This document shows, one piece after another, positions 8,510-16,469 of a stretch of DNA of 64,000 nt. Under the pieces are notes generated by a model. That model saw nothing but the letters and a program-made list of their open reading frames with translations, ran no database searches and was not told where the DNA came from. A program made the translations under genes and the position numbers. Position 1 is the stretch's first letter. Each line of letters starts with the position of its first letter. This stretch comes from JBDTSW01 sp051004675. GTDB lineage: Bacteria; Actinomycetota; Thermoleophilia; Solirubrobacterales; 70-9. Location: contig JBPCKC010000012.1 of NCBI GenBank assembly GCA_051004675.1, positions 1 to 64,000 of the forward strand, read 5' to 3'.

Positions 8510-9223
8510 GTGAGCTTTGTTGCGAAACTCGCTCAACCGGCGCGGTCTGGTAGAGATTCACAGGCGGTGGTCGCCGGTTCCCCCCGAGAGGACGAAAGCG
8601 AGCTCCTCCAGGGGCTTCGCGAGGGGGACGAGGCCGCGTTTCGACGGCTCGTCGAGGCCCACGGGCCGATGCTGATGCGAATGGCGCTCATGCACACGCC
8701 CAGCCGGGCCGTGGCCGAGGAGGTCGTGCAGGAGACTTGGGTCGCCGTGCTGGGCGGCATCGACCGGTTCGAGGGCCGCGCCTCCGTGAAGACCTGGATC
8801 ACGTCGATCCTGCTCAACACCGCCCGCACACGGGGTGAGCGCGAGCGGCGGACGATCCCCTTCACCCTGCTCCGCCGCCGCGCGGAGGAGGGCCGCGACG
8901 AGCCCGCCGTGCCGTCGAGTCGCTTCCAGGGCCGCCGCGGGGAGGCGCCGGGCGCCTGGGCCGGCCCACCGGTCGACTGGGGCCCGCCCGAGGAGAGGCT
9001 CGAGAGCGCGGCCACGAGGAAGGTCCTGCTCGGTGCGATCGCCGAGCTGCCGCCGCGCCAGCGCGACGTGATCGCACTTCGCGACATCAGCGGCTGGAGC
9101 TCGGAGGAGGTGCGCAACGCCTTGGAGGTTTCCGAGACCAACCAACGTGTACTCCTGCACCGTGCGAGATCCAAGGTGAGAGCCGCGCTCGAGGAACACT
9201 TCGCCGAGGGCGGTGCCGCGTGA
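8510..9223 (+). CDS. RNA polymerase ECF sigma factor
   Basis: Extracytoplasmic-function sigma factor. Region 2 spans about residues 30-100 (GDEAAFRRLVEAHGP..., EEVVQETWVAV, FEGRASVKTWI) and region 4 about residues 160-225 (LPPRQRDVIALRDISGWSSEEV...). The linker between them is long and basic/proline-rich. I chose the GTG at 8510 because a GGAAAGG ribosome site lies about 9 bases upstream; a TTG at 8399 is possible but adds non-conserved residues. The stop overlaps the start of the anti-sigma gene (GTGA), the classic coupled sigma/anti-sigma arrangement. The 121-base gap to the divergent DUF1802 gene must hold promoters for both. Confidence 0.88.
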   Translation: MSFVAKLAQPARSGRDSQAVVAGSPREDESELLQGLREGDEAAFRRLVEAHGPMLMRMALMHTPSRAVAEEVVQETWVAVLGGIDRFEGRASVKTWITSILLNTARTRGERERRTIPFTLLRRRAEEGRDEPAVPSSRFQGRRGEAPGAWAGPPVDWGPPEERLESAATRKVLLGAIAELPPRQRDVIALRDISGWSSEEVRNALEVSETNQRVLLHRARSKVRAALEEHFAEGGAA

Positions 9224-9477
9224 GCGTGGGGACCGAACGCGAGCTGGCCTGCCGCGAGCTGGTCGAGCTGGTCACCGACTACCTCGAGGGCGCCCTCTCC
9301 GAGGCCGATGTGCGGCGTTTCGAGGCGCACATCGCCGCCTGCGATGCCTGCACCCGCTACCTCGAGCAGATGCGGGCGACGATCAGCTCGCTCGGCCATC
9401 TTCCGCCGGAGTCGCTCTCCCCCGAGGCCGAGGCCGAGCTGCTCGCTGCTTTCCGCGGCTGGTCCGCGGAGCGCTGA
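9220..9477 (+). CDS. Soluble zinc-finger anti-sigma factor (ZAS)
   Basis: 85 residues. It carries the zinc-binding anti-sigma signature: Cys11, then His37-x3-Cys41-x2-Cys44. There is no transmembrane helix, so it is a small cytoplasmic ZAS protein of the RsrA type rather than a membrane anti-sigma. It starts with GTG overlapping the sigma factor's TGA, which predicts near-stoichiometric synthesis with it. Loss of zinc by oxidation is how RsrA-type proteins release their sigma factor; whether that applies here is inference. Confidence 0.82.
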   Translation: MSVGTERELACRELVELVTDYLEGALSEADVRRFEAHIAACDACTRYLEQMRATISSLGHLPPESLSPEAEAELLAAFRGWSAER

Positions 9478-9481
9478 CGCT

Positions 9482-10987
9482 TCAGGGCATGGCCCCGTAG
9501 CCCCCGCCCCCCGGCGTCTCGATTCGCAGCCGGTCGCCGGGCCGCAGCTCGCCGGAGGTCTTGCCGGGAAGCTCCTCGCCGTTCAGAAAGTTCCTGCCGG
9601 GGGCGCCGTCCCCGCCGCCCTCCCTCCCCATGGGGGCGTGACGGCGGCGCTCCGTGATGAGGGTGAAGCGCGCCGGCTCGAGCGCCTCGATCTCGCGAAC
9701 GACGCCGTCCCCGCCGCCGTGTCGCCCGGCGCCCCCGGAGCCGCGGCGAAGCGACAGCTCGCGCACGCGCAGCGGGTACTCGTCCTCGAGCGCCTCGACC
9801 GGCGTGTTCAGCGTGTTCGACATCGCGACGTGGACGGCGCTGGGTCCCGGGGCGTCGGGGCAGGCGCCCTGCCCGCCGGCGATCGTCTCGTAGTAGGTCC
9901 ACTCCTCGCCGGCCAGCGTCAGGTTGTTCATCGTGCCCTGGCCCTGCGCGGGGACGGCCACGGCCTCGCCCAGCGCCGCCAGCACGAGGTCGGCGACCCG
10001 GCTGGACGTCTCCACGTTGCCCGCGGCGACCGCGGCCGGCGAGCGTGCGTTCAGCAGGCAGCCGGAGGGGGCGGTCACGCTGACCGGCCGAAAGGCGCCG
10101 GCCGACGGCGGCCCGTCCGGGTCGCAGACCACTTTCACGGCGAAATGCGCGGCCGACTTGGTGACCGCGAGCGGGCAGTTGAGGTTGCCCTCCACCTGGT
10201 CGTCGGTCCCGGCGAAGTCCAGCTCCAGCGCGTCACCCCTGACGCGGGCGGCGACCCTCAGTTTGATGTCGTGCCCGTCCGGCGCCTCCAGCACGTCGGT
10301 CGCCGCGTAGACGCCGTCGGGCAGGTCGCCCAGCGCCGCCCGGGCGCGCCGCTCGGCGTAGGCGAGGATCTCGTCCAGCCCGGCGGCCATGCCATCCGCA
10401 CCCATCCGTTCCGCGAGCTCGAGCAGGCGCCGCTCGCCGGTGAGGTTCGCGGCGCGCTGCGCCCGCAGGTCGGCGAGCCGCTGGCGCGGGTTGCGCATCG
10501 ACTCCGCCAGCTCGCGCAGCGTCTCCTCGGTGGCGCGGGTGGGCGGGATCACCACACCCTCCTGCTCGAGTGTGCTCGACGCCGACGGCATCCCACCCGG
10601 GGTGGGCCCCCCGACGTCGGCGTGGTGCGCGCGGCTCGCCGCGAAGCCCAGCAGACGCCCGCCCTGCGCGAGCACGGGGGTGATCACGGTGATGTCGGGC
10701 AGGTGGGTGCCGCCGCGGTAGGGGTCGTTCAGGATCCAATGCTCGCCGGGGCGGTGCGCGGCGCCCAGGACGGCCGCCACGGCGTCGGGCATCGACCCCA
10801 GATGCACGGGGATGTGCTCGGCCTGCATGACCAGCTCGCCGGCCGCGTCGAACAGGGCCGTCGAGCAGTCACGCCGCTCCTTGATGTTGGCCGAGTGCGC
10901 CGAGCGGATCAGGACCGCACCCATCTCCTCGCACGCGGAGCGCAGGGCGCCGACCAGGACCTGGAGAGAGACAGGGTCCAGGCTCAC
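9482..10987 (-). CDS. hyuB: Hydantoinase/oxoprolinase subunit B
   Basis: 501-residue HyuB-family protein, the partner of HyuA in ATP-dependent ring-opening of hydantoins, 5-oxoproline or related cyclic amides (acetone carboxylase is a related system). Family landmarks are 'SANIKERRDCSTALFDAAGE', 'HIPVHLGSMP', 'NDPYRGGTHLPD' and a C-terminal Gly-rich 'GGGGYG' ending. It starts at GTG 10987, overlapping the HyuA stop by four bases (GTGA), so the two subunits are coupled. Its 3' end is four bases from the anti-sigma stop, making the two operons convergent without a terminator. Substrate unknown. Confidence 0.88.
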   Translation of the reverse strand: MSLDPVSLQVLVGALRSACEEMGAVLIRSAHSANIKERRDCSTALFDAAGELVMQAEHIPVHLGSMPDAVAAVLGAAHRPGEHWILNDPYRGGTHLPDITVITPVLAQGGRLLGFAASRAHHADVGGPTPGGMPSASSTLEQEGVVIPPTRATEETLRELAESMRNPRQRLADLRAQRAANLTGERRLLELAERMGADGMAAGLDEILAYAERRARAALGDLPDGVYAATDVLEAPDGHDIKLRVAARVRGDALELDFAGTDDQVEGNLNCPLAVTKSAAHFAVKVVCDPDGPPSAGAFRPVSVTAPSGCLLNARSPAAVAAGNVETSSRVADLVLAALGEAVAVPAQGQGTMNNLTLAGEEWTYYETIAGGQGACPDAPGPSAVHVAMSNTLNTPVEALEDEYPLRVRELSLRRGSGGAGRHGGGDGVVREIEALEPARFTLITERRRHAPMGREGGGDGAPGRNFLNGEELPGKTSGELRPGDRLRIETPGGGGYGAMP

Positions 10988-12972
10988 GGGGCCCCGTCCT
11001 CCTCGGCCTCCGCCAGGATCGTGCCGTGGTGGTCTACCGTCGCGCGCCACCCACCCGGGAGCACGAGCGTTGCCTCCGGGAGCTCGAAGATGCAGGGTCC
11101 GCGCGCCTCGAGGCCCGCCTCCGGTTCGCCCCGGAGCACGCGGCACTCCTCCCAGGCGCCGTCGAAGCGAGCGCGCCGGGAGTGCTCGGAGAGGCCGGTC
11201 GTGGCGGCCCGAGGGACGACTTCGGGCCCGGCCTCCACGAGGGCCAGCCGGATCGAGACCAGCTCGACCTCGGCGTCCGCGTCGCGGTATCCGTAGCGCG
11301 CCTCGTGCTCGGCGGCGAAGGCCTCCGCGAGCTCGGCCGGGTCGGGCGCAAGCGAGCCGCCGACCGGCAGCTCGAAGGCTTGGCCGCGATAGCGCAGCTC
11401 GTAGACGGCCTCCGCCTCGGCCTCCTCCATCCCTTCCCCGATCGAGGCGCGCAGCTCCGCCACCTCCTCGGCGATCCGTGCCGCGGTCAGCGCGCCCGCG
11501 CGAAGCATCACGGTCCGGGCGGTGTCGCGCCTTCGCTCCGAGCTCAGCAGTCCGAGCGCCGAGAGCACCCCTCCGGCGCGAGGGCAGAGCAGCCTTCTCA
11601 TCCCCAGCTCGGTCGCGATCGCCGCCGCGTGAAGAGGCCCCGCGCCGCCGAACGGCATCAGGGCGAACTCGCGCGGGTCGACGCCGCGCTCGACCGTGCA
11701 CACGCGCAGGGCGCGCACCATCTCCTGGTTCGCGACCTGCACGATCCCCTCGGCGGCCTCGATCTCGCCGAGCCCGAGCGCCGCGGCAAGCCCGCCCACC
11801 GCCCGCTCCGCCGCCGCGGGGTCGAGCGCGACCCCGCCGGCGAGCTGCGAGTCGCGCGGGAGGTACCCCAGCAGCAGGTTCGCGTCGGTAACGGTCGGCT
11901 CGGATCCTCTGCGGCCGTAGCACGCAGGGCCCGGCTGCGCCCCGGCAGACCTTGGCCCGACGCGCAGCGCTCCTCCGGGATCTCGCCAGGCGACCGAACC
12001 GCCGCCCGCCCCCACCGTGTGCACGTCCACCATCGGGAGCTGGATCACCCGGCCTGCTATCTCGCGCGCCTCCGTGCGCCGCACCTCGCCGCCCGAGATG
12101 ACGCAGACGTCGCAGGAGGTGCCGCCCATGTCCAGGCCCACGGCGTTGCCGTCGCCGGAGAGGCGCGCCACCAGCGAGGCCCCGACCGCTCCACCCGCGG
12201 GGCCCGAGAGGACAGTCTGGCCGCCTGAGGCGGCGGCCTCCGCGATCGGGGCGACGCCGCCCGAGGACTTCATGACCGACGGCGTGGGAAGACCTCGCTC
12301 GCGACACGCGCCCTCGAGCCTGCGGAGGTAGTCGCCGAGCAGGGGAGAGAGGTACGCGTCGATGACCGTGGTCGAGCAGCGCTCGTACTCGCGGAAGCGC
12401 GGGAGCACCTCGTGGGAGGCGGAGACGTGGAGCCCCTCCATGCCCTCGCGCAGAGCCGTGGCGAGCGCCCGCTCGTGGCCGGGGTCGGAGTGCGCGAAGA
12501 GCAGGCAGATCGCCACGGCCTCGGCCCCGGAGCCACGGACCGCGTCGACGACCCGCTCGATCTCGTCGTCCTCCAGCTCCCTCACCACGCCCGCCGCCGA
12601 GACGCGCTCGCCGGCTTCGAAGCGCAGCGGCCCGGGCACCAGTGGGCGGGGGCGGGCGGCACACAGGCGGTACAGGTGAGGGCGGTCCTGCCGGGCGATG
12701 TCCAAAAGGTCGGTGAACCCCTCGGTCGCCACCAGGGCGGTCCGCGCACCGCTCTCGGTCAGCAGCGCGTTGGTGCCGACGGTCATGCCGTGCGCGAACG
12801 CGCTCACGTCGCCGGGCTGCGCCCCCGCGCTCGCGAGGGCGGCCTCGATCGCCGTCGCCACCCCCGACGCCTCGTCGGCCGGCGTGGTCGGCGCCTTCGC
12901 GGTGTGGAGCGTTCGCCCGTCGAAGAGGACGGCGTCGGTGAAGGTCCCGCCGACGTCGACGCCCAAGAGCAT
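10984..12972 (-). CDS. hyuA: Hydantoinase/oxoprolinase subunit A
   Basis: 662-residue HyuA-family ATPase subunit. N-terminal 'GVDVGGTFTDAVLFD' is the phosphate-binding loop of the actin-like ATPase fold; 'HGMTVGTNALL', 'SSGGVAPIAEA', 'SGPAGGAVGA' and 'GLDMGGTSCDV' follow as in the family. It pairs with HyuB, encoded immediately downstream and overlapping. It would use ATP to activate a cyclic amide, then hydrolyse it. No transporter or regulator for such a substrate lies next to it. Confidence 0.88.
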   Translation of the reverse strand: MLLGVDVGGTFTDAVLFDGRTLHTAKAPTTPADEASGVATAIEAALASAGAQPGDVSAFAHGMTVGTNALLTESGARTALVATEGFTDLLDIARQDRPHLYRLCAARPRPLVPGPLRFEAGERVSAAGVVRELEDDEIERVVDAVRGSGAEAVAICLLFAHSDPGHERALATALREGMEGLHVSASHEVLPRFREYERCSTTVIDAYLSPLLGDYLRRLEGACRERGLPTPSVMKSSGGVAPIAEAAASGGQTVLSGPAGGAVGASLVARLSGDGNAVGLDMGGTSCDVCVISGGEVRRTEAREIAGRVIQLPMVDVHTVGAGGGSVAWRDPGGALRVGPRSAGAQPGPACYGRRGSEPTVTDANLLLGYLPRDSQLAGGVALDPAAAERAVGGLAAALGLGEIEAAEGIVQVANQEMVRALRVCTVERGVDPREFALMPFGGAGPLHAAAIATELGMRRLLCPRAGGVLSALGLLSSERRRDTARTVMLRAGALTAARIAEEVAELRASIGEGMEEAEAEAVYELRYRGQAFELPVGGSLAPDPAELAEAFAAEHEARYGYRDADAEVELVSIRLALVEAGPEVVPRAATTGLSEHSRRARFDGAWEECRVLRGEPEAGLEARGPCIFELPEATLVLPGGWRATVDHHGTILAEAEEDGAP

Positions 12973-12985
12973 GGTGGTGACGCTA
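12973..12985 (-). promoter_or_regulatory. Candidate leaderless -10 of hyuA
   Basis: Minus-strand TAGCGT (complement of 12980-12985), seven bases before the ATG at 12972. Confidence 0.45.
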
Positions 12986-13131
12986 TCGCCCGCGGGACCC
13001 CTCGCAGCGGGTTCGCCGCCTTAGGTGCGTCCGCCGGCACACCCTCGCCGCCCGCCCCGGATACGAGCCGGGCCCCGGCTTTCGCCGAGGCCCGATCCTG
13101 TCCGTACCCGGTGTTGCTGACCCGGCCCCCG

Positions 13132-13149
13132 CCGGGCGGTCCCGCCCGG
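13132..13149 (-). terminator. Hairpin downstream of the zinc-motif gene
   Basis: Perfect 8-base arms CCGGGCGG and CCGCCCGG separated by two bases, starting four bases beyond the stop of the minus-strand gene ending at 13153. There is no T-run, as is common for GC-rich actinobacterial terminators. Confidence 0.5.
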
Positions 13150-13152
13150 TGC

Positions 13153-13659
13153 TCAGGCGGCTGCGCTGATCACCGCGGCGATCTCCGCCGGGGCGCCCTC
13201 CACGAGAGGGATCTCAGCGCTCTCGAAGGTCTCCTCGAGGTGCTTATGGGAGGGGCAGTAGTCGCGGCTCGGCAGTGGATCGCGCTGGCAGGGCGTGCCC
13301 TTGCGCGTGTGCGCCCTGCACTGTCGCTGGGTGCCGTCGACGCCGAGCTCTTCGGGCATCTGCTCGAGGAAGTTGCTGGCGAGCGCCATGTTGCGCTCGA
13401 TCACGGTCCAGACGCGGAGCTGGTCGGAGATGCCGAAGTAGACCCGGACCTCGTTGAACAGCGACTTTGCGGGCCTGGCGAAGTAGCGGCGGTCGTAGGC
13501 CACGCGCCTGATGGCTGACTCGCAGCTATCGAGGACCCTCTGCTTGTTGGCGCATGCGGTCGGATCGCGTGGATCCTCCACTACGTGCGGCCCCAGCTCC
13601 CGGTAGATCGAGCGACTGAATCGGTACATCTTCCTCCGTACCCCTGCGTTGGTTTCCAT
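13153..13659 (-). CDS. Hypothetical protein with C-terminal Cys/His zinc motif
   Basis: 168 residues from the ATG at 13659. The N-terminal two-thirds is basic and helical with no recognised domain. Near the C-terminus is CRAHTRKGTPC followed by YCPSH, a C-x9-C...C-x2-H pattern like the short 'CxxxTkkGxxC' zinc motifs of several phage and plasmid proteins. An earlier GTG at 13767 lies upstream of the likely promoter, and an ATG at 13629 is also possible; I prefer 13659 for its GGGGCGGGA ribosome-like site and its position after the promoter. I do not recognise a function; nucleic-acid binding is a guess from the zinc motif and charge. Confidence 0.6.
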   Translation of the reverse strand: METNAGVRRKMYRFSRSIYRELGPHVVEDPRDPTACANKQRVLDSCESAIRRVAYDRRYFARPAKSLFNEVRVYFGISDQLRVWTVIERNMALASNFLEQMPEELGVDGTQRQCRAHTRKGTPCQRDPLPSRDYCPSHKHLEETFESAEIPLVEGAPAEIAAVISAAA

Positions 13660-13710
13660 TCCCGCCCCGAGCTCGTCCTTGAGTCGTAAGTTTCCGCTGG
13701 GGGCTGCGTG

Positions 13711-13738
13711 AGTATCGCAACGCTTCGTGAATACACAA
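13711..13738 (-). promoter_or_regulatory. Candidate promoter of the zinc-motif gene
   Basis: Minus-strand TTGTGT (13733-13738) and GATACT (13711-13716) with a 16-base spacer, in a locally AT-rich stretch. It predicts a leader of about 45 bases before the ATG at 13659, unlike the leaderless genes nearby. The rest of 13739-13863 shows nothing else I can support. Confidence 0.4.
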
Positions 13739-13871
13739 GGACCTTTTGTTAAGCCAACGTTAATCACATGGCTTGTTCATGCGGTTTTCCGCCGAAACGG
13801 CCATCCTCCGATCGGACGGGCAGCCTCCATCCACCGGCGTGTCGGCGGCTCATCCCTCCCGATGCGCGTCA

Positions 13872-13888
13872 CTTCGCGGGGGGCGAAG
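13872..13888 (-). terminator. Hairpin downstream of nadB
   Basis: CTTCGC and GCGAAG arms around a G-rich loop immediately past the nadB stop codon. Confidence 0.4.
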
Positions 13889-13890
13889 CG

Positions 13891-15345
13891 CTAGAGCCAG
13901 CGCTCGCGCCGGATCCGGGAGTCCGCGCCGACGACCAGGTGGATCCCGTCGAGGCCGGGATCGAGCCGCGGATGGTCGCTGCGGCGGTGGGCGCCGCGGG
14001 ACTCGCCCCGCTCGAGCGCCGAGGCGGCGATCAAGCGGGCGAGTGGGTACTCGTCCTTGGCGAGCCCCGTGAGCCCCGCCGCGTCGCGTACCGGCCCGGC
14101 GCGCTCCCAGACCGCCGCTCGCGTGGAGGTCGTGGGCGGCTCGAAGCGCCAGCCGGGAGGCTCGATCGCGGCGCGCTCGCCCGGAGCGGCGGCCGCGGCG
14201 GCCGCGGCCCGAGCCCCGAAGACGAAGCACTCGCTGAGCGAGTTCGAGGCGAGCCGGTTGGCTCCGTGCAATCCCGTGCAGGCGCACTCGCCAACGGCCA
14301 GCAGGCCTGGCAGGCTGGTGCGCCCATGCAGGTCGGTGACGACCCCGCCGATCAGGTAGTGCGAGGCCGGGGATACGGGGACGGGCTCGTTCTCGGGATC
14401 GAGTCCCGCTTCGCGGCAGCTCGCGAACACGTTGGGGAATCGCGACGGTGGGATCTCGCGCAGATCCAGCCAAACGTTGTCGACCGCGTCCGCCAGCATC
14501 CTGTCGCCGATCGCGGCGGTCACCTGGTCGCGGGGGGCCAGCTCGTCCGTGAACCGCTCGCCGGCGGCGTCGAGGAGCCTGGCCCCCTCGCCGCGCACGG
14601 CCTCGGTGATCAGCTTGCCGTCGCTCGGATGGCCGGGGAGGGCGAGCGCGGTCGGGTGGAACTGGCAGAGCTCCAGGTCTGCGAGGTCGGCTCCCGCCGC
14701 CTGCGCCATCACGGAGCCGGCGCCGATGGCTCCCCACGGGTTGGTGGTCCTGCTCCACAGCGCGGCGCCGCCGCCGGTCGCCAGCACGGTGGCGGGGGCC
14801 GCGATGGTGCCCGCGTCCGTGATCACGCCGGCGCAGTGAACCCCGGCGCTCGAGATCGCGGTGACCGAGCAGCCCTCCCGCACCTCGAGGCCGGTGGTCG
14901 CGGCGGCGACCTTCGAGAGGGTGGCCGTGATCGCGCGCCCCGTCTCGCTGCCCCCTGCGTGGACGATCCGCCGCGCGGAGTGCCCTCCCTCGAGTCCGAG
15001 GGCCAGGCGACCCTCCTGGTCGGTGTCGAAGCGCACGCCCCGCGACTGGAGCTCCTCCACGAATGCGGGAGCCTCCTCGGTCAGCACCTCGACGGCGGAC
15101 GGGCGGCAAAGGCCGCGCCCGGCGTTGAGTGTGTCGGCCGTGTGCCGTGCCGGCGAGTCGTCGGGCGCCAGGGAGGCGGCGAGGCCGCCCTGGGCCCAGT
15201 AGCTCGAGCTCTCCGCCAGCGGCTTGCGCGAGACGAGAGCCGTGCAGGCGCCGGCCTCAGCGGCCCGGATCGCCACGAACAGGCCGGCAGCGCCGCCGCC
15301 GACGACCACGATGTCGAACTGAGACGAGCGAGCCCCCGCCATCAC
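13891..15345 (-). CDS. nadB: L-aspartate oxidase
   Basis: 484-residue FAD enzyme of the succinate dehydrogenase/fumarate reductase flavoprotein family. It oxidises L-aspartate to iminoaspartate, the first step of de novo NAD synthesis. Visible are the FAD dinucleotide motif (VVVGGGAAGL), the 'SSSYWAQGGLAA' segment, 'ELCQFHPTAL', and the 'HYLIGGVVTDLHGRTSLPGLLAVGE' and 'GLHGANRLASNSLSE' active-site/FAD regions typical of NadB. The C-terminal helical domain is shorter than in E. coli NadB. It starts GTG-ATG (15345 or 15342). nadA and nadC are not adjacent, but nadD is in this window at 61943. Divergent from the deacetylase-family gene. Confidence 0.9.
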   Translation of the reverse strand: MMAGARSSQFDIVVVGGGAAGLFVAIRAAEAGACTALVSRKPLAESSSYWAQGGLAASLAPDDSPARHTADTLNAGRGLCRPSAVEVLTEEAPAFVEELQSRGVRFDTDQEGRLALGLEGGHSARRIVHAGGSETGRAITATLSKVAAATTGLEVREGCSVTAISSAGVHCAGVITDAGTIAAPATVLATGGGAALWSRTTNPWGAIGAGSVMAQAAGADLADLELCQFHPTALALPGHPSDGKLITEAVRGEGARLLDAAGERFTDELAPRDQVTAAIGDRMLADAVDNVWLDLREIPPSRFPNVFASCREAGLDPENEPVPVSPASHYLIGGVVTDLHGRTSLPGLLAVGECACTGLHGANRLASNSLSECFVFGARAAAAAAAAPGERAAIEPPGWRFEPPTTSTRAAVWERAGPVRDAAGLTGLAKDEYPLARLIAASALERGESRGAHRRSDHPRLDPGLDGIHLVVGADSRIRRERWL

Positions 15346-15404
15346 GACGTGAGGGCGCAGCCTCGAGGTCTTGATGCTTCAGTCGGCTCGGTCAAGCGCG
15401 GCGT

Positions 15405-15418
15405 TACGGTACCCGCGA
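15405..15418 (+). promoter_or_regulatory. Candidate leaderless -10 of the deacetylase-family gene
   Basis: TACGGT at 15405-15410, eight bases before the GTG at 15419; it supports that start over the upstream TTG/ATG at 15371-15376. Confidence 0.45.
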
Positions 15419-16435
15419 GTGGCGCTCTACGTCTCCCACCCCTCCTCGCACCTGCACGACACCGGCCCGCACCCCGAGAACGCGGGGCGCCTGGTCGCGA
15501 TCGAGGCGGCGATGGAGGCGCGTGAGTGGCTTGGCGTCGAGCGCGCCTCCGCGCCCGCCGCGCCGCGCGAGTGGATCGAGCGGGTGCACGCACCTGAGCA
15601 CGTCGACGCCATCGAGAAGTTCACGAGGGGCGGTGGCGGCATGATCGACCACGACACGGTCGCGAGCGCGGAGTCGTTCGAGGCCGCGCTTCGCGCCGCA
15701 GGCGGGGCCGCGTGGGCGGTCGAGCGGCTGCTTGCGGGCGAGCACCGCGCGGCATTCTGCGGGCTGCGCCCCCCGGGGCACCATGCCGAACGGGCGCGTG
15801 CGATGGGTTTCTGTCTGTTCAACAACGTCGCGGTCGCCTCGGCGCACGCGATCGCCGAGTGCGAGGCCCGGCGGGTGCTGGTGTTGGACTGGGACGTCCA
15901 TCACGGCAACGGCACCGAGGAGATCTTCGCGGCCTCCGGGGACGTGGTCTACGTGAGCATCCACCAGGCTCCGCTCTACCCGGGGACGGGCGACGCCTCG
16001 TTCACGGGCGTCGGCGAGGGCGAAGGGCGCACCGTCAACCTCCCTGTGCCTCCAGGCGCCGGGCCCGACGACTTCCTCGCGCTCGTCCAGCACGTCGTGG
16101 CACCGCTCGCCCGCGAGTTCCGGCCTGGGCTCCTGGCGATCTCGGCTGGTTACGACGCTCACCGCGCGGACCCGCTCGCCTCGTGCCGCCTCGACGAGGA
16201 CGCGTTCGCCGACATGACGGCGGCCATGCGCGAGCTCGGAGCCGAGCTGGAGGCGCCGGTGCTCGGGTGCCTGGAGGGCGGTTACGACCCGCCCGCCCTC
16301 GCCGCCTCCGTGCTCGCCACGATCGAGGCCCTCGACTCGGAGCGCCCGGTTCGCGACGTGGACGTCGGCACGGCCGAACCCCATCGGCGCCGTGTCGCTG
16401 CGGCGTGGCCTGCGCTGGCGAGCAACGCCGGCTAA
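15419..16435 (+). CDS. Histone deacetylase-family (acetylpolyamine/AcuC-like) hydrolase
   Basis: 338-residue zinc-dependent deacetylase of the arginase/deacetylase fold. Family motifs run in order: HPENAGRL near the start, 'RPPGHHAE' with the catalytic His pair, 'FCLFNNVAVAS', 'VLDWDVHHGNGT' with zinc ligands Asp and His, 'YPGTG', and 'ISAGYDAHRADPL' with the third ligand Asp. Bacterial members remove acetyl groups from polyamines, acetoin-pathway enzymes or other acetyl-lysines; the substrate is not predictable here. A start at 15371/15374 would add 16 residues outside the fold and lies upstream of the likely -10. Confidence 0.85.
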   Translation: MALYVSHPSSHLHDTGPHPENAGRLVAIEAAMEAREWLGVERASAPAAPREWIERVHAPEHVDAIEKFTRGGGGMIDHDTVASAESFEAALRAAGGAAWAVERLLAGEHRAAFCGLRPPGHHAERARAMGFCLFNNVAVASAHAIAECEARRVLVLDWDVHHGNGTEEIFAASGDVVYVSIHQAPLYPGTGDASFTGVGEGEGRTVNLPVPPGAGPDDFLALVQHVVAPLAREFRPGLLAISAGYDAHRADPLASCRLDEDAFADMTAAMRELGAELEAPVLGCLEGGYDPPALAASVLATIEALDSERPVRDVDVGTAEPHRRRVAAAWPALASNAG

Positions 16436-16445
16436 AACCGCGTCT

Positions 16446-16464
16446 CCTCGGCCGGTGTCCGAGG
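16446..16464. terminator. Hairpin between convergent genes
   Basis: CCTCGG and CCGAGG arms with a 7-base loop in the 34-base gap between the deacetylase-family gene and the coiled-coil gene; it could act in both directions. Confidence 0.4.
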
Positions 16465-16469
16465 CCGTC

